Shown piece after piece: positions 18,373 to 28,550 of a DNA stretch of 64,000 bases. A program made the translations under genes and the position numbers. The stretch is from Marinobacter similis (GTDB taxonomy: Bacteria > Pseudomonadota > Gammaproteobacteria > Pseudomonadales > Oleiphilaceae): positions 1,488,001-1,552,000 of the forward strand of contig NZ_CP007151.1 of the NCBI RefSeq assembly GCF_000830985.1. The letters run 5' to 3'. How positions within the stretch are numbered: the stretch's first letter is position 1; the number at the start of each line of letters is the position of its first letter. Below the pieces are notes generated by a model, which worked only from the letters and a program-made list of their open reading frames with translations, did no database searches and was not told the DNA's origin.

Positions 18373-19428
18373 ATGTGGTTCAGATGTGTAGGTTTTACCC
18401 TGATGGCCCTGGTTGTGGCAGTGGCTCCGTTGCAAGCCGCTGAAAACAGCAAGTCTGGCCCCGAGGCTGAGGCAAAGGTCGAGGAAGCGGCGGCTGATCG
18501 TTCCCCGCGCGTGCCGACGTTTGAGTTGGAAGGCGACCTGGCGGGGCGGATTGATGTGTTTACCACCCGCTACGAGGACACCTTTGCTGGTATCGGAAAC
18601 CGGATTGCACTGGGCTATCTGGAGCTGGTCAAAGCCAACCCCGGGGTGGACCCCTGGCTGCCCGGAGAAGGCACCGCCATTACTTTGCCCCGCCGCTATG
18701 TCATGCCGGATGCCCGGCGTGAAGGCATCGTGATCAACCTGGCGGAGTACCGCCTGTACTATTTCACCGAGAATGGTGTGCAGGTATACCCGGTTGGCAT
18801 CGGCAAGGCTGAAAACCCGTCACCGCTGACCGATGCCAAGGTGACCATGCCGCTGGAATCACCAGCGTGGTATCCGCCGGCCAGCATTCGCGCCGAGTAC
18901 GAACGTGATGGCGACTATCTGCCACGGATGATCCCGCCCGGGCCCTCGAACCCCCTCGGCAGCCACGCCCTGCTGCTGAGCGAGAAAGGCTATCTGATCC
19001 ACGGCACCAACAAAAAGTTTGGTGTTGGCATGGCGGTTAGTCACGGTTGTTTCCGCATGTACAACGAAGACATCTCGCGCTTTGTCTATCAGGTCGACAA
19101 GGGTACCTCGGTGCAGGTTATCCGGGACCCGGTGAAGATCGGCCTGTCCGGTGGCGAGGTCTGGCTGGAAGTGCACCGCCCGGACGAGGAATACCCGCGT
19201 TCGGATCGCGATGAACTCTGGCGCCAGGCATTGGCCGAGGTTGAGGTTTTCCGCAAGCAGCATCCCGGAGTGGAAATCCAGCGTCGGGCGATCGAAATCG
19301 CCGTTGATCAGGCCGACGGTATTCCTACCATGATCGGCGAGCGAGTCACCCAGGTGGCGGCCGACGAGAGCTCCGAAGACAAAACCCCGAATACCGACCA
19401 GGAATCGAAATCCACACTGTATTTCTGA
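18373..19428 (+). CDS. L,D-transpeptidase (ErfK/YbiS type)
   Basis: About 351 residues from the ATG at 18373, which directly precedes a signal peptide (GFTLMALVVAVAPLQAAE). The N-terminal part matches the ErfK/YcfS family up to GEGTAITLPRRYVMP. The YkuD catalytic domain follows (EGIVINLAEYRLYYF to about 290) with the active-site motif HGTNKKFGVG ... SHGCFRMYNED; Cys is the nucleophile. The C-terminal tail is acidic. The family links lipoproteins to peptidoglycan or makes 3-3 cross-links. An Lpp-like lipoprotein gene lies 3 kb downstream. Confidence 0.9.
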   Translation: MWFRCVGFTLMALVVAVAPLQAAENSKSGPEAEAKVEEAAADRSPRVPTFELEGDLAGRIDVFTTRYEDTFAGIGNRIALGYLELVKANPGVDPWLPGEGTAITLPRRYVMPDARREGIVINLAEYRLYYFTENGVQVYPVGIGKAENPSPLTDAKVTMPLESPAWYPPASIRAEYERDGDYLPRMIPPGPSNPLGSHALLLSEKGYLIHGTNKKFGVGMAVSHGCFRMYNEDISRFVYQVDKGTSVQVIRDPVKIGLSGGEVWLEVHRPDEEYPRSDRDELWRQALAEVEVFRKQHPGVEIQRRAIEIAVDQADGIPTMIGERVTQVAADESSEDKTPNTDQESKSTLYF

Positions 19429-19481
19429 GCCTTGCGTACGGCTCTTCTCAATAACAATGACAATGACAACAAGGAGAGCCC

Positions 19482-20233
19482 ATGGCTCGTACCATCCTGA
19501 TAACCGGCGCAAGCTCCGGTCTCGGCGAGGGCATGGCCCGGGAATTTGCTGCCCGGGGTGATCGCCTGGCACTGTGCGCCCGCCGCACAGAGCGTTTGGA
19601 TCATCTGAAAGCGGAACTCGAACGGGATTTCCCTGGGGTGACCGTCAGTGTCCGGGCACTGGACGTCGACAACCACGACCAGGTGTTTGAGGTGTTTCGT
19701 GCCTTCCAGAGTGAATTTGGCACCCTGGACCGGGTCATCGTGAATGCGGGTATTGGTCATGGCCAGGCCCTGGGAACTGGCAACTTCGAGGCCAACCGCC
19801 AGACCGCCGAAACCAACTTCGTCTCCGCACTGGCCCAGATGGAAGCAGCCATGGAGATTTTCCGCCAGCAGGGCGAGGGTCACCTGGTGACCGTGTCCTC
19901 GGTATCGGCGGTGCGGGGCATGCCCGGCAGCATCAACACCTACGCCGCCACCAAGGTCGCCTTGCGGCACTTTCGGAAGGGCTGCGTGTCGAACTTGCAA
20001 AGGCGAAATCTCCGATTCGTGTGACTACACTGTATCCAGGCTACATAAAAACGGCCATTAACGAACAAGTAAAGAATGCGCCGTTCCGAGTGGATGCCAA
20101 AACCGGCTGCAAGGCCATGGTAAAAGCCATTGAATCTGGCCGGGCGGAGTGTTTCGTGCCGGGCTGGCCGTGGACGGCAGTCGGATTTCTGCTACGCCGC
20201 TTACCCGTGTCGGTGTTAGCCAAGATGTTCTGA
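19482..20233 (+). CDS. short-chain dehydrogenase/reductase, broken by one single-base deletion
   Basis: Reconstructed as about 250 residues after a good AAGGAG site. ITGASSGLGEGMA (6-18) is the Rossmann cofactor loop with ARRTERLD downstream favouring NADP; NAGIG lies near 92, Ser in VTVSSVS near 140 and YAATK near 156 are catalytic. The frame breaks near 19970, where CACTTT should be CACCTTT, giving LRHLSEGLRVELA. The tail LRRLPVSVLAKMF is hydrophobic and may associate with the membrane. Substrate unknown. The next gene starts 26 bp later. Confidence 0.88.
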
Positions 20234-20259
20234 GCCTCAATCAGGGCCGGGGAGGTGGT

Positions 20260-21683
20260 ATGCAGGATTTCCAACCCTTGTCTTCAACCCGCGCCAAACG
20301 ACTCAAAATCTGGTGCGCGACCCTGGTCGCCGGTCTGGTGCTCGCGCTCGGATCCTTACTGCATCAGGCTCATGCTGAACAGGAAGCCTCTGGCACCGCC
20401 CTGGTGCTGACCATCGACGGCGCCATTGGCCCGGCCACCATGGACTACATCACCCGCGGCATCCGGCAGGCGGAAGCCGACGGCACCGCCCTGGTGGTGC
20501 TGGAAATGGATACCCCTGGCGGCCTGATGGATTCCATGCGCGACATCATCAAGGTGATCCTCTCCTCTGACGTGCCCGTCGCCACCTATGTCTCGCCCCA
20601 GGCGCCCGGGCCGCAAGCGCCGGCACCTACATCCTGTACGCCAGCCATATCGCCGCCATGGCGCCGGCCACTAATCTGGGCTCGGCAACCCCGGTACAGA
20701 TGGGCGGCCTGCCGAGCAGCCCTGAGCCGGAATCAGAGCCAGCTAACGGTGACCAGAGCGAAGACGGCAAGCGCCGTGGCAATACCGCCATGGAGCGCAA
20801 GGTGCTGGAGGATGCCGTCAGCTACATCCGCGGGCTGGCCGAGCGCCACGGCCGCAATGCCGACTGGGCCGAGGAGGCCGTGCGTGAAGCGGTCAACCTC
20901 AGTGCCAATGCCGCTCTGGAGCAGAACGTTATTGATGTGGTGGCGCCCAGCCTGGGGGATCTGCTGCGGCAGATTGACGGCCGCACGGTGCGCATGGCCC
21001 GGGGGGACCTGGTACTGTCGACCAGCTCGCTGGCCCTGGTACGTTCACAACCAGACTGGCGTACCCGGCTGCTCTCCGTCATTACCGACCCCAATGTCGC
21101 CTACTTCCTGATGATCATCGGCTTCTACGGCATTATCTTCGAGCTGGCCAATCCGGGCGCGGTAGTGCCCGGGGTGATAGGTGCCATCAGCCTGATCCTG
21201 GCGCTCTTCGCCTTCCAGGTGCTGTCAGTGAACTACGCTGGCCTGGCGCTGATCCTGCTCGGACTCGCCTTTATTGTCGGTGAGGCTTTTGTGCCAAGTT
21301 TCGGCATTCTGGGGGTGGGTGGCATTGTCGCCTTTGTTACCGGCTCGGTGATATTGATGGATGGCTCGCATCGGGACATCTCGCTCCCCACTATTGGAGG
21401 CACAGCCGTGGTCGCCGCCGGCTTCATCCTGTGGACGGTGACCAAGTTCATCGGCCTGCGGCGCAAGGGGCCGGTCAGCGGCAGTGAGCTGATGAGCCAT
21501 GAGCAGGGCCTGGCGTTGGACGACTTTGCCCACGACCACGACCGGTTCAGCGGTCACGTGCGGCTCAACGGCGAGCGCTGGAAGGCAGTCAGCTCCGGCC
21601 CGGTCAGCGAGGGCGACTCGGTTCGGGTCAAGGCAATGGAAGGATTGACAGTAACTGTCGAGGTCATGGACGAAAACGGCTGA
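20260..21683 (+). CDS. NfeD1b-type membrane serine protease, broken by one single-base deletion
   Basis: Reconstructed as about 475 residues. Signal or anchor segment at residues 18-37, a ClpP/SppA-like domain (TALVLTIDGAIGPATMDYI onward) with the nucleophile Ser in RAASAGTYI and a Lys in GNTAMERKVLEDA, then four or five helices (about 290-410) and a C-terminal OB-fold NfeD domain. The frame breaks near 20601 (CAGGCGCC for CAGGGCGCC). This long form partners with slipin, encoded 40 bp downstream; in archaea the pair cleaves the stomatin C-terminus. Acts in the inner membrane. Confidence 0.9.
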
Positions 21684-21723
21684 CCCGGCGCAGACATGCT
21701 CACGGCATACTCAAGGAGGCCGT

Positions 21724-22511
21724 ATGATTGGTGAACTGATTCCCTACCTGGCACCAACCTGGTGCTGTTGCTGATTCTCGGCTCGGCGATCAAGATCCTG
21801 CCGGAATACGAGCGCGGCGTGGTGTTTTTTCTGGGGCGTTTTCAGGGGGTGAAGGGGCCTGGCCTGATTATCGTGATCCCCGGTATCCAGCAACTGGTCC
21901 GGGTTGATCTCCGGGTCATTGTCCTGGACGTTCCCAGCCAGGACGTGATTTCCCGCGACAACGTCACGGTGCGGGTCAATGCGGTGCTCTATTTCCGGGT
22001 AGTCGACCCCGAGCGCGCCATCATCCGTGTTGAGGATTTCAATTCCGCTACCAGTCAACTGGCCCAGACCACCCTGCGTTCGGTGCTGGGCAAGCACGAT
22101 CTGGATGAAATGCTGTCAGAACGGGACAAACTGAACTCCGACATTCAGGAAATCATCGATGCCCAGACCGAGGAATGGGGCATCAAGGTGGCCAATGTCG
22201 AGATTAAGCATGTGGATCTAAACGAATCCATGATCCGTGCCATTGCCCGTCAGGCCGAGGCCGAGCGCGAACGTAGGGCCAAGGTTATTCACGCGGAAGG
22301 GGAGTTGCAGGCGTCGAAGAAACTGGTAGAGGCTGCCAACGTGATGTCGGCGAACTCGGGTTCGATGCAGCTCCGGTATATGCAGACATTGGCCGATATG
22401 AGTAATAGCAATACCTCGACCATCGTCTTCCCGCTGCCAATGGAGTTGATGACGACGTTTCTGAAGGAGAACGCGCCAGCATCACCTCAAAAGCCTGAAT
22501 CAGAGGCATAA
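21724..22511 (+). CDS. slipin/stomatin-like SPFH protein, broken by one single-base deletion
   Basis: Reconstructed as about 262 residues from the ATG at 21724 with an AAGGAGG site. One C is missing near 21754 (GCACCAAC for GCACCCAAC), which restores [20 protein letters not shown] as the membrane anchor. The SPFH domain runs from about 30 to 180 ([36 protein letters not shown]), followed by a helical [19 protein letters not shown] region. It forms membrane microdomain oligomers and is the classic partner of the NfeD1b protease just upstream. Confidence 0.92.
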
Positions 22512-22539
22512 AAAAAAGGCCGGGTTACCCGGCCTTTTT
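22510..22539. terminator. bidirectional intrinsic terminator
   Basis: GGCCGGG (22518-22524), loop TTA, CCCGGCC (22528-22534), with a T-run after it and an A-run before it, so it works in both directions. It separates the slipin gene from the convergent lipoprotein gene. Confidence 0.93.
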
Positions 22540-22560
22540 AGCATCAGCGTAAGCTGAGCT

Positions 22561-22839
22561 TCACTTCATGCTAGAACGCTCGAGCATACGCTTGGCGCGC
22601 TCGTTCGCTTCATTAGCAGACTTCTGAGCTGCCTTGGCAGCGGCCAGAGCTTCTTCGGCGGTCTGCTGGGCAGTGCGTGCAGAGCTGGCAGCGCTGTTAG
22701 CGGTGTTCAGTGCATTCTCTGCAGTTTGCTCTGCGGAATTCGCAGTTGCATTGGCTTCGTCGATAGCTGCCTGGTTAGAGGCGCAACCGGCCGTCAGTAC
22801 AGTAGCCATTGCAAACCCGGCGATCGTCAGTTTACGCAT
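22561..22839 (-). CDS. alanine-zipper lipoprotein, Lpp/OprI-like
   Basis: A 92-residue protein with signal peptide and lipobox TAGC (residues 16-19). The rest is one long Ala-rich heptad pattern (AENALNTANSAASSARTAQQ and so on), as in OprI and Braun's lipoprotein, predicting a trimeric coiled coil standing in the periplasm. The last residue is Lys, as in E. coli Lpp, where that side chain is joined to peptidoglycan by L,D-transpeptidases. Two such enzymes are encoded nearby, at 18373 (plus strand) and 23044 (minus strand, just upstream). Confidence 0.92.
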   Translation of the reverse strand: MRKLTIAGFAMATVLTAGCASNQAAIDEANATANSAEQTAENALNTANSAASSARTAQQTAEEALAAAKAAQKSANEANERAKRMLERSSMK

Positions 22840-23043
22840 TGTAAATCCCCTTATTGGTCGAGTTATTTCCTAAGATCCGGAAGTCAGTTCAGTACATGGA
22901 CGACTTCCTGTCAAACCGGCCCGATAGGCGTTGACTACCGGAGTCGTTAAACAGTGTAAAACACTCTGAGATAAAATGTTAACTGGGGATACGTATATTT
23001 TCACGGCTTATGACAACAACTTAATGCAGTTGTCAGTAAACGG

Positions 23044-23603
23044 TCAGGGAAGGATGCGAATCGGGGTGCCGTTTGCGACCAGTTGCCAGATTTCGTCCAT
23101 TTCCTCGTTAGTTACCGCAATGCAGCCGTCGGTCCAGTCCAGGCCGCGGTAGGCGAACGCCATGTCTTCCGCGTCGTTCGGCAGGCCGTGAATCATGATG
23201 CTACCACCGGGACTCAGGCCCCATGAGTGAGCCAGTTCACGGTCTTTTTCGCTGGGATAGGAAATATGAATGGATTTGTAGAAGTCGCTGCTGGCATTGC
23301 GCCAGTCCAGGGTGTAATCGCCCTCGGGGGTGCGCTCGTCGCTTCGTAGAGCTTGTGGCCTTCCGGGTTGTCTCCCAGGGAAATGCGATAACTCTTCACC
23401 ACCTGATCATCGTCCATCAGGTACAACCGGCGCTCGCTCTTGCGCACCAGCACCTTGTTGATGTCTACCGAGTCATGGTCAAACACCTCTGCGCCGGGCA
23501 TGGTCAGGTCGGCCCGTGCCAGCAGTTCGCTGGCCGCACCGGTAAGGGGGGCGAGAGCGGTGGCTGCAATCAGACAGACGGTAATCAGAAAACGGGTCAA
23601 CAT
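23044..23603 (-). CDS. L,D-transpeptidase family protein, YafK-like, broken by one single-base deletion
   Basis: Reconstructed as about 186 residues: signal peptide (residues 1-24), then a YkuD domain with KVLVRKSERRLYLM, GDERTPEGDY, FYKSIHISYPS, the His in IMIHGLPN and the nucleophile in WTDGCIAVTN. The frame breaks near 23337 (GAAGCGAC for GAAGGCGAC). The EGD-x-x-TPEG and SYPS features resemble E. coli YafK (DpaA), which removes Lpp from peptidoglycan, more than they do the ErfK group. The Lpp-like gene follows 205 bp downstream on the same strand, hinting at a shared role in outer-membrane tethering. Confidence 0.87.
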
Positions 23604-23711
23604 GGCCTTAACTTACCAATGGTTAATGTTCGAATAGCCACTTTTATAACATAGCTCGTCGATGGAATGTTGAGGGCTTTTGTTAACTTTTTCAGTTATC
23701 TCTTTTCAGTA

Positions 23712-25435
23712 TCAGGGGTTTTGTGAACCCTCCATCTTGAGACCTACCTTGGTGACCTGATCGGAATCGGTCGCCCGGGCTACCAGCACCACCGGCCCCA
23801 GCGTCACGGTATCACCGACAACCGGGTGACCTTTGGTGCGCTTGGCAAAACACTCGGCCAGGGACAGTTCCGGTGGCAGGTCGTCAAACTCGATACCGTA
23901 CACCTGCTCGACATCGCCCAGCAGGGCATCGCCGTTGAGCACGAAGTCGCCGAAGAAGGCCCGTTCGGCCAGGTATCGGGGAGCATGACGGCCACTGAGG
24001 GCTTTGCTCAGCTCGGGTAACACCCCTGGCGTGGCGAACATAGCCACCATGTCGCCACTGGACACTTCCAGGTCACCCTTGGGCTGCAGGCACACCCGGT
24101 TGCGGAATACACCGGCGACGGTGGTGTTTTCCGGGAATCGCAGCTGGCTCAACGGACGCGGAGTTTCCCAGGCTCGCCGCGCAGGGGGAACAGCATCAAT
24201 TCGTGATCGCCGGCGCCGGGGGCATCCAGCGGCAGGCGCCGATACGGATCTTCGCCCGCTGGGACTTCCAGCCGCAGCTTACGGGCCAGTGGCGCCATGG
24301 TGGTGCCCTGCACCACCAGCGACACCAGAACGATAAAGAAGGCGGCGTGGAACACCAGCTGTGCTTCGGGCAGATCGGCGATGATCGGAAATAGCGCCAG
24401 CACGATGGGCACCGCGCCTCGCAGGCCAACCCAGCTGATAAAGCCCAGCTCCCGGCGGTTAAAGGCGAACGGCCAGAGCGTCAGCAATACCGTGAGCGGC
24501 CGGATGACAAAAATCAGCGCCAGCGCGAGGATCAGGCCGCCACCCAACAGCGGAAGCAGATCCGAAGGCGTAACCAGCAACCCCAGCATCAGGAACAGGC
24601 ACAGTTGTGCTAGCCAGGCGAGGCCATCGTGGACCTGCAGGATCATTGGCATCATCCGCACGTGGCGGTTTCCGATCACCACACCGGTCAGATAGATTGC
24701 CAGGAAACCGCTGCCGCCCAGGGCATTAGTGGCGGAGAACACGGCGATACCGCCGGCGGCAACCAGCAATGGATACAGCGAGGGCGTCAGCCGGATCCGG
24801 TTGGCCAGTTCCACCACGAGGTAGCCGCCCAGAATCCCGGCCACGCTGCCAATGCCGAATTGCTTGATCAGCATGATCAGGGCCGACCAGGTGGGGCTGT
24901 CACCGCTGTTACCAATCAGGGTGACCAGCATCAGCGTCAGGAAGATGGCCATCGGATCGTTGCTGCCGGATTCGATTTCCAGGGTTGCGCTGACCCGTTC
25001 GTTCAGGTGCAGGCCCCGGCCCTGCAGCAGCGAGAACACGGCGGCGGCGTCGGTGGAAGAAATGATCGCGCCCACTAAAAGTGCGGTCAGCCATTCCAGG
25101 TCAAAGACCCAGCGCGCCACAATGGCGGCGCCGGCCGCGGTCATGAACACGCCCAGGGTAGCCAGCACCAGTGCCGGGCGCAGGCCGACCCGGAAGGTTT
25201 CGGCCCGGGTCCGCATGCCGCCATCGAGCAGGATCACCCCAAGCGCCAGATTGGCAATCAGGAACGCCAGTTCGAAGTTGTCGAACTGGATGCCGCCCGG
25301 GCCGTCCTCGCCCATCATCATGCCGACCCCGAGGAATATCAGCAGCACAGGCATGCCTACCCGGCTCGACAACGGGCTGAGCACAATGCTGATGACCAAC
25401 ATCAAGGCGCCAATCAGGGTCAGGGTGGGATCCAT
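23712..25435 (-). CDS. nhaP2: K+/H+ antiporter, NhaP2 (CvrA) type, broken by one single-base deletion
   Basis: Reconstructed as about 574 residues, the usual NhaP2 length. The first about 390 residues form a CPA1 exchanger with about 12 helices; SSTDAAAVFSLLQ and ESGSNDPMAIFLTLML hold the ion-binding acidic residues and GLRGAVPIVLALFP is also conserved. The C-terminal part has a TrkA-C domain (SQLRFPENTTVAGVFRNRVC onward) and a CorC/HlyC-like tail. The break is near 24155, where the first part would end at RVR and the second would need a TTG start. Controls cytoplasmic K+ and volume under osmotic and pH stress. Confidence 0.9.
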
Positions 25436-25506
25436 TAATGCTCCAGCTAGAGTACTTGCTCATTTGCGCACTGACTGCTTAGATTGCTCACGCAGTCATC
25501 GCAAAG

Positions 25507-25579
25507 GCGGGTGTAGTTCAATGGTAGAACGGCAGCTTCCCAAGCTGCATACGAGGGTTCGATTCCCTCACCCGCTCCA
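25507..25579 (+). tRNA. tRNA-Gly (anticodon CCC), one base short
   Basis: Cloverleaf: acceptor GCGGGTG, D-arm with GTTC/GAAC, anticodon stem GCAGC/GCTGC around TTCCCAA (anticodon CCC, decodes GGG), T-arm GAGGG-TTCGATT, CCA encoded. The 3' part reads CCCTCACCCGC; to close both the T-stem and the seven-base acceptor stem it needs one more C or T between CCCT and CACCCGC. At 73 nt it is one shorter than the bacterial norm. This fits the single-base losses seen in the genes. It is alone, not in an array. Confidence 0.92.
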
Positions 25580-25609
25580 TTTCTTTCTCAAAGTTTACCC
25601 CGAACCTGC

Positions 25610-26918
25610 TTAGTGTAATTTGAGACGAGGCTGCATCGCACGACTGATTTTGTCCATCAGCCAGATAATGCCGGCCCGCACCGGCCCATGCAGGGCAACC
25701 TGGTGCATGCGATACAGGGACACGTAGAACAACCGGGCCACCTTGCCCTCAATGTACATGCTGCGACCGGACAGATTGCCCATCAGGTTTCCGACCGTGG
25801 TGTAGTGGCTGAAATTGATCAGCGAACCGTGGTCGTTGTAAACGAACGGCACTGCGTCGCCGCTGGTGATTCGGTTGCGCAAGGTCTTGAACAGCGCATC
25901 CGCCTGCTGATGCGCTGCCTGGGCCCGGGGCGGCACGGGCCGGTCGCTATCCGGTTGCGGACAGGCGGCACAGTCACCAAAGGCAAAAACATTGTCGTCG
26001 CGGGTGGCCTGAAGGGTCTGCTCGACCACCAACTGGTTGCCCTTGTTGGCTTCCAGTCCGTCCAGATCGGCCAGGAACGCCGGTGCTTGATACCCGCAGC
26101 CAGATGGTCATTTCCGAGGGCAACTCGGTGCCGTCTTCCATGACGATGCTGGCACTCCGCACTTCGCTGACTGGCTGGCCAGTCAGCACGTTGATGTGCT
26201 GATGCTCCAGCTCCCGGTTGGCAGCAGCCGACAACCGTGCCGGCAATGCTGGCAGGATGCGGTCAGCCGCTTCGATCACGGTGATCGAGACATCCGAGGG
26301 CTGCAGATGGTTCATGCCGTAAACCGGCAATTCCCGCGACGCAAGGCGTAACTCGGCGGCCAGCTCGACGCCGGTGGCGCCAGCACCAATGATGCTGATA
26401 TTCAGGCTGTGATTCTGGCCTTGCAGCGCCTCGTGGTTCTTGCGCAGGAACGCATTGAGCATCAGGTTGTGGAACCGGCGGGCCTGACTGAGGCTGTCCA
26501 GGAACAGGCAGTGTTCCTGCGCGCCCGGAGTGCCAAAATCGTTGGCGGTGCTGCCGACGGCGATAACCAGAGTGTCGTAACGGATGCGCCGCTCCGGCAC
26601 CACTTCGGCACCGTCCTGATCGTGAAAGGCGGATATCACCAGCTCTTTGGCGTCACGGTCCAGGCCATTCATGCGGCCGAGCTGAAATTCGTAATGGTGT
26701 TTGCGGGCGTGGGCCCGGTAATTGATTTCGTTGGCGTTGGCATCCAGCGAACCGGAGGCAACTTCGTGCAGCAGTGGTTTCCAGACATGGGTCAGCCCGG
26801 CATCCACCAGGGTTACGCGAGCCTTACCTTTTTTGCCCAGCTTGTTGCCGAGCCGGGTTACCAGTTCCAGCCCGCCGGCGCCCCCGCCGACCACCACGAT
26901 GTGATGAAGGTTTTCCAT
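25610..26918 (-). CDS. ndh: type II NADH dehydrogenase, broken by two single-base deletions
   Basis: Reconstructed as about 437 residues from the ATG at 26918. First Rossmann motif VVVGGGAGGLELVTRLG (FAD), THVWKPLLHEVASG typical of NDH-2, second Rossmann motif ISIIGAGATGVELAAEL (NADH), then VFAFGDCAACPQ binding FAD. The C-terminus (LFYVSLYRMHQVALHGPV) is the membrane-attaching amphipathic part. Two G are missing near 26100 and 26085 (restoring TIWAAGIKAPAFLADLDGL). It oxidises NADH and reduces quinone without proton pumping. Confidence 0.9.
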
Positions 26919-27095
26919 AACAATCAGCCCCTGAAGTGAAGAAAGCCAAACACTCTCCAGGCAAAATGCTTGGCTATCGTCACTGGGACGGGGCAGAAAA
27001 TGAAGGGTGCTGATGCTGAAGGGAATAGAGTAACGCGGAGGGCACCTCAGGCACAATTGGACGGAAGTGCTACGGGTGCCCCAAGGGCGACGGCA

Positions 27096-27701
27096 TCAGT
27101 GCCGGGTGCGGTAGCTCTCCAGAATGCTGGCAACATCGGCGCCCAGGTCCGACAGCTCATCCTGCGCCAGGTCGCGTTCCGCCATAGAGCGGATCGCAAC
27201 GATCTGGGCCTGTAGCAGGCGGGCCAGTCGATGGCAGTCCGTGGATGCTAGCAATTCTCCCCTGGCCTTGGCGGTTTCTAGCGCCGCGCACAGGGTCTGC
27301 TGGATGTTGGCCAGTATCCGGTTGGCCTGCTCAGCCAATGCCGGATGGGTGTTGCTGGACTCCAGCAGGGTTTTAACGATCATGCAGGCCCGGGAGGGCC
27401 TGACATTGGATGGCTCGCAGGTCTGGGCGATACCGCGCAGGTAAGCCTCCAGGCCGTCCACGATGGACTCGGCCGGCTCCAGGTAGGTCTTGAGCTCCTG
27501 GCTGCCTTGCTCGGCATACGCTGCCAGGGCTTCGGAAAATAGCCCATCCTTGCTGCCAAACGTTGCGTAGATACTACCCGGGCGCATGTCCAGGGCCTGT
27601 TCAATCTGCTTCATTGAGCTGCCGTGGTAACCACGCTCCCAGAATAGGGCGACGGCTTTTGCCAATGCGGTTTGTCGATCGTAGCGGGCGTGCCTGGCCA
27701 T
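27096..27701 (-). CDS. TetR/AcrR-family repressor
   Basis: An intact 201-residue protein. The helix-turn-helix is at residues 9-50 (ALAKAVALFWERGYHGSSMK, then LDMRPGSIYATFGSKDGLF), typical of the NemR/AcuR-like subgroup with the Y-G-S-S-M and SIYATFGSK features. It is divergent from the AhpD-like gene, and the 124-bp gap holds two palindromes (27757 and 27796) that are its likely operators. It would repress both itself and the neighbour; the ligand is probably an electrophile by analogy to the subgroup. Confidence 0.9.
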   Translation of the reverse strand: MARHARYDRQTALAKAVALFWERGYHGSSMKQIEQALDMRPGSIYATFGSKDGLFSEALAAYAEQGSQELKTYLEPAESIVDGLEAYLRGIAQTCEPSNVRPSRACMIVKTLLESSNTHPALAEQANRILANIQQTLCAALETAKARGELLASTDCHRLARLLQAQIVAIRSMAERDLAQDELSDLGADVASILESYRTRH

Positions 27702-27756
27702 AACTTCGGTCCGTTCAGCTATTTCAGTGAAATTGAATGGATGCTCAAATTATAAC

Positions 27757-27811
27757 TTGAACGATCGCTCAATAACAGTTAGTGTGTCGTTGTTATTGAG
27801 CAATCACTCAA
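27757..27811. promoter_or_regulatory. two palindromic TetR-type operators
   Basis: TTGAACGATCGCTCAA (27757-27772) and TTGAGCAATCACTCAA (27796-27811) are two imperfect copies of one 16-bp palindrome of the form TTGAnYrATCrnTCAA, with starts 39 bp apart, between the divergent TetR and AhpD-like genes. The second copy lies 15 bp before the AhpD-like start codon. Spacing and symmetry suggest two repressor dimers controlling both genes. Confidence 0.75.
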
Positions 27812-27825
27812 ATTAGGAGCCTGAT

Positions 27826-28379
27826 ATGACCGACTTTACCCTGCACGATAAAAATTCCGCACCGGAAGAATCGAAGCCGCTGCTGGAAAACTCTCAGAAG
27901 GCGTTCGGCATGATTCCGGGGCTGCACGCGGTCATGGCTGATGCGCCGACCGTTCTAGATGGCTACCAAAAGCTCCACGAACTGGTGTTGAATACCAGCT
28001 TCGATAACGACGAGACCACCGTGGTGTGGCAGACCATCAACGTTGAGCACGCGTGCCACTACTGCGTTCCGGCGCATACCGGCATCGCCAAGAGCATGAA
28101 GGTGTCAGATGACATCATCAACGCTCTGCGTGACGAGACACCGCTGCCCAGCGACAAGCTGGAAGCCCTGCGAACCTTCACGTTGGCCGTCGTCCGCAAG
28201 CGTGGCGAAGTGAACAGCGAAGACTGAATGCTTTCTACGAGGCCGGTTACGAGCGCAGTCATGTGCTGGAAGTGATTCTGGTGCTGTCGCAAAAGGTGAT
28301 GAGTAATTACATCAACCACATCGCCGAAACTCCGGTCGACGAGCCGTTCCAGAAGTTCGCCTGGAAAAAAGCCAAGTAA
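27826..28379 (+). CDS. carboxymuconolactone decarboxylase/AhpD-like protein, broken by one single-base deletion
   Basis: Reconstructed as about 184 residues with a good AGGAG site. The redox motif E-x2-C-x2-C-x3-H is seen as EHACHYCVPAH near residues 74-84, as in AhpD-type peroxidases; PLLENSQKAFGMIPGLHAVM is the usual N-terminal helix. The frame breaks near 28225 (GACTGAAT for GACCTGAAT); afterwards FYEAGYERSHVLEVILVLSQ continues the family fold. Likely reduces peroxides or reactive electrophiles and is controlled by the divergent TetR protein. Confidence 0.88.
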
Positions 28380-28401
28380 TTTTCTGGCTGATTAACGTGG
28401 G

Positions 28402-28419
28402 TGCGGGCTCAGCCCGCAT
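28402..28419 (+). terminator. weak hairpin after the AhpD-like gene
   Basis: TGCGGGCT and AGCCCGCA pair almost without a loop, 22 bp after the stop. There is a T-rich stretch only 30 bases later, so termination is uncertain. Confidence 0.35.
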
Positions 28420-28550
28420 CCGTCGTTCGCCTGTTGCCCTTCCTTTTTTCCTGCCCTGATATTAAGACCTCTGCTCTCTCTGTGCCTATGCTCTGCTACT
28501 GTTTTAGGAACAGCCGGATGTTGGCGTTGTGAGAAATCAGTGAGGACTTA

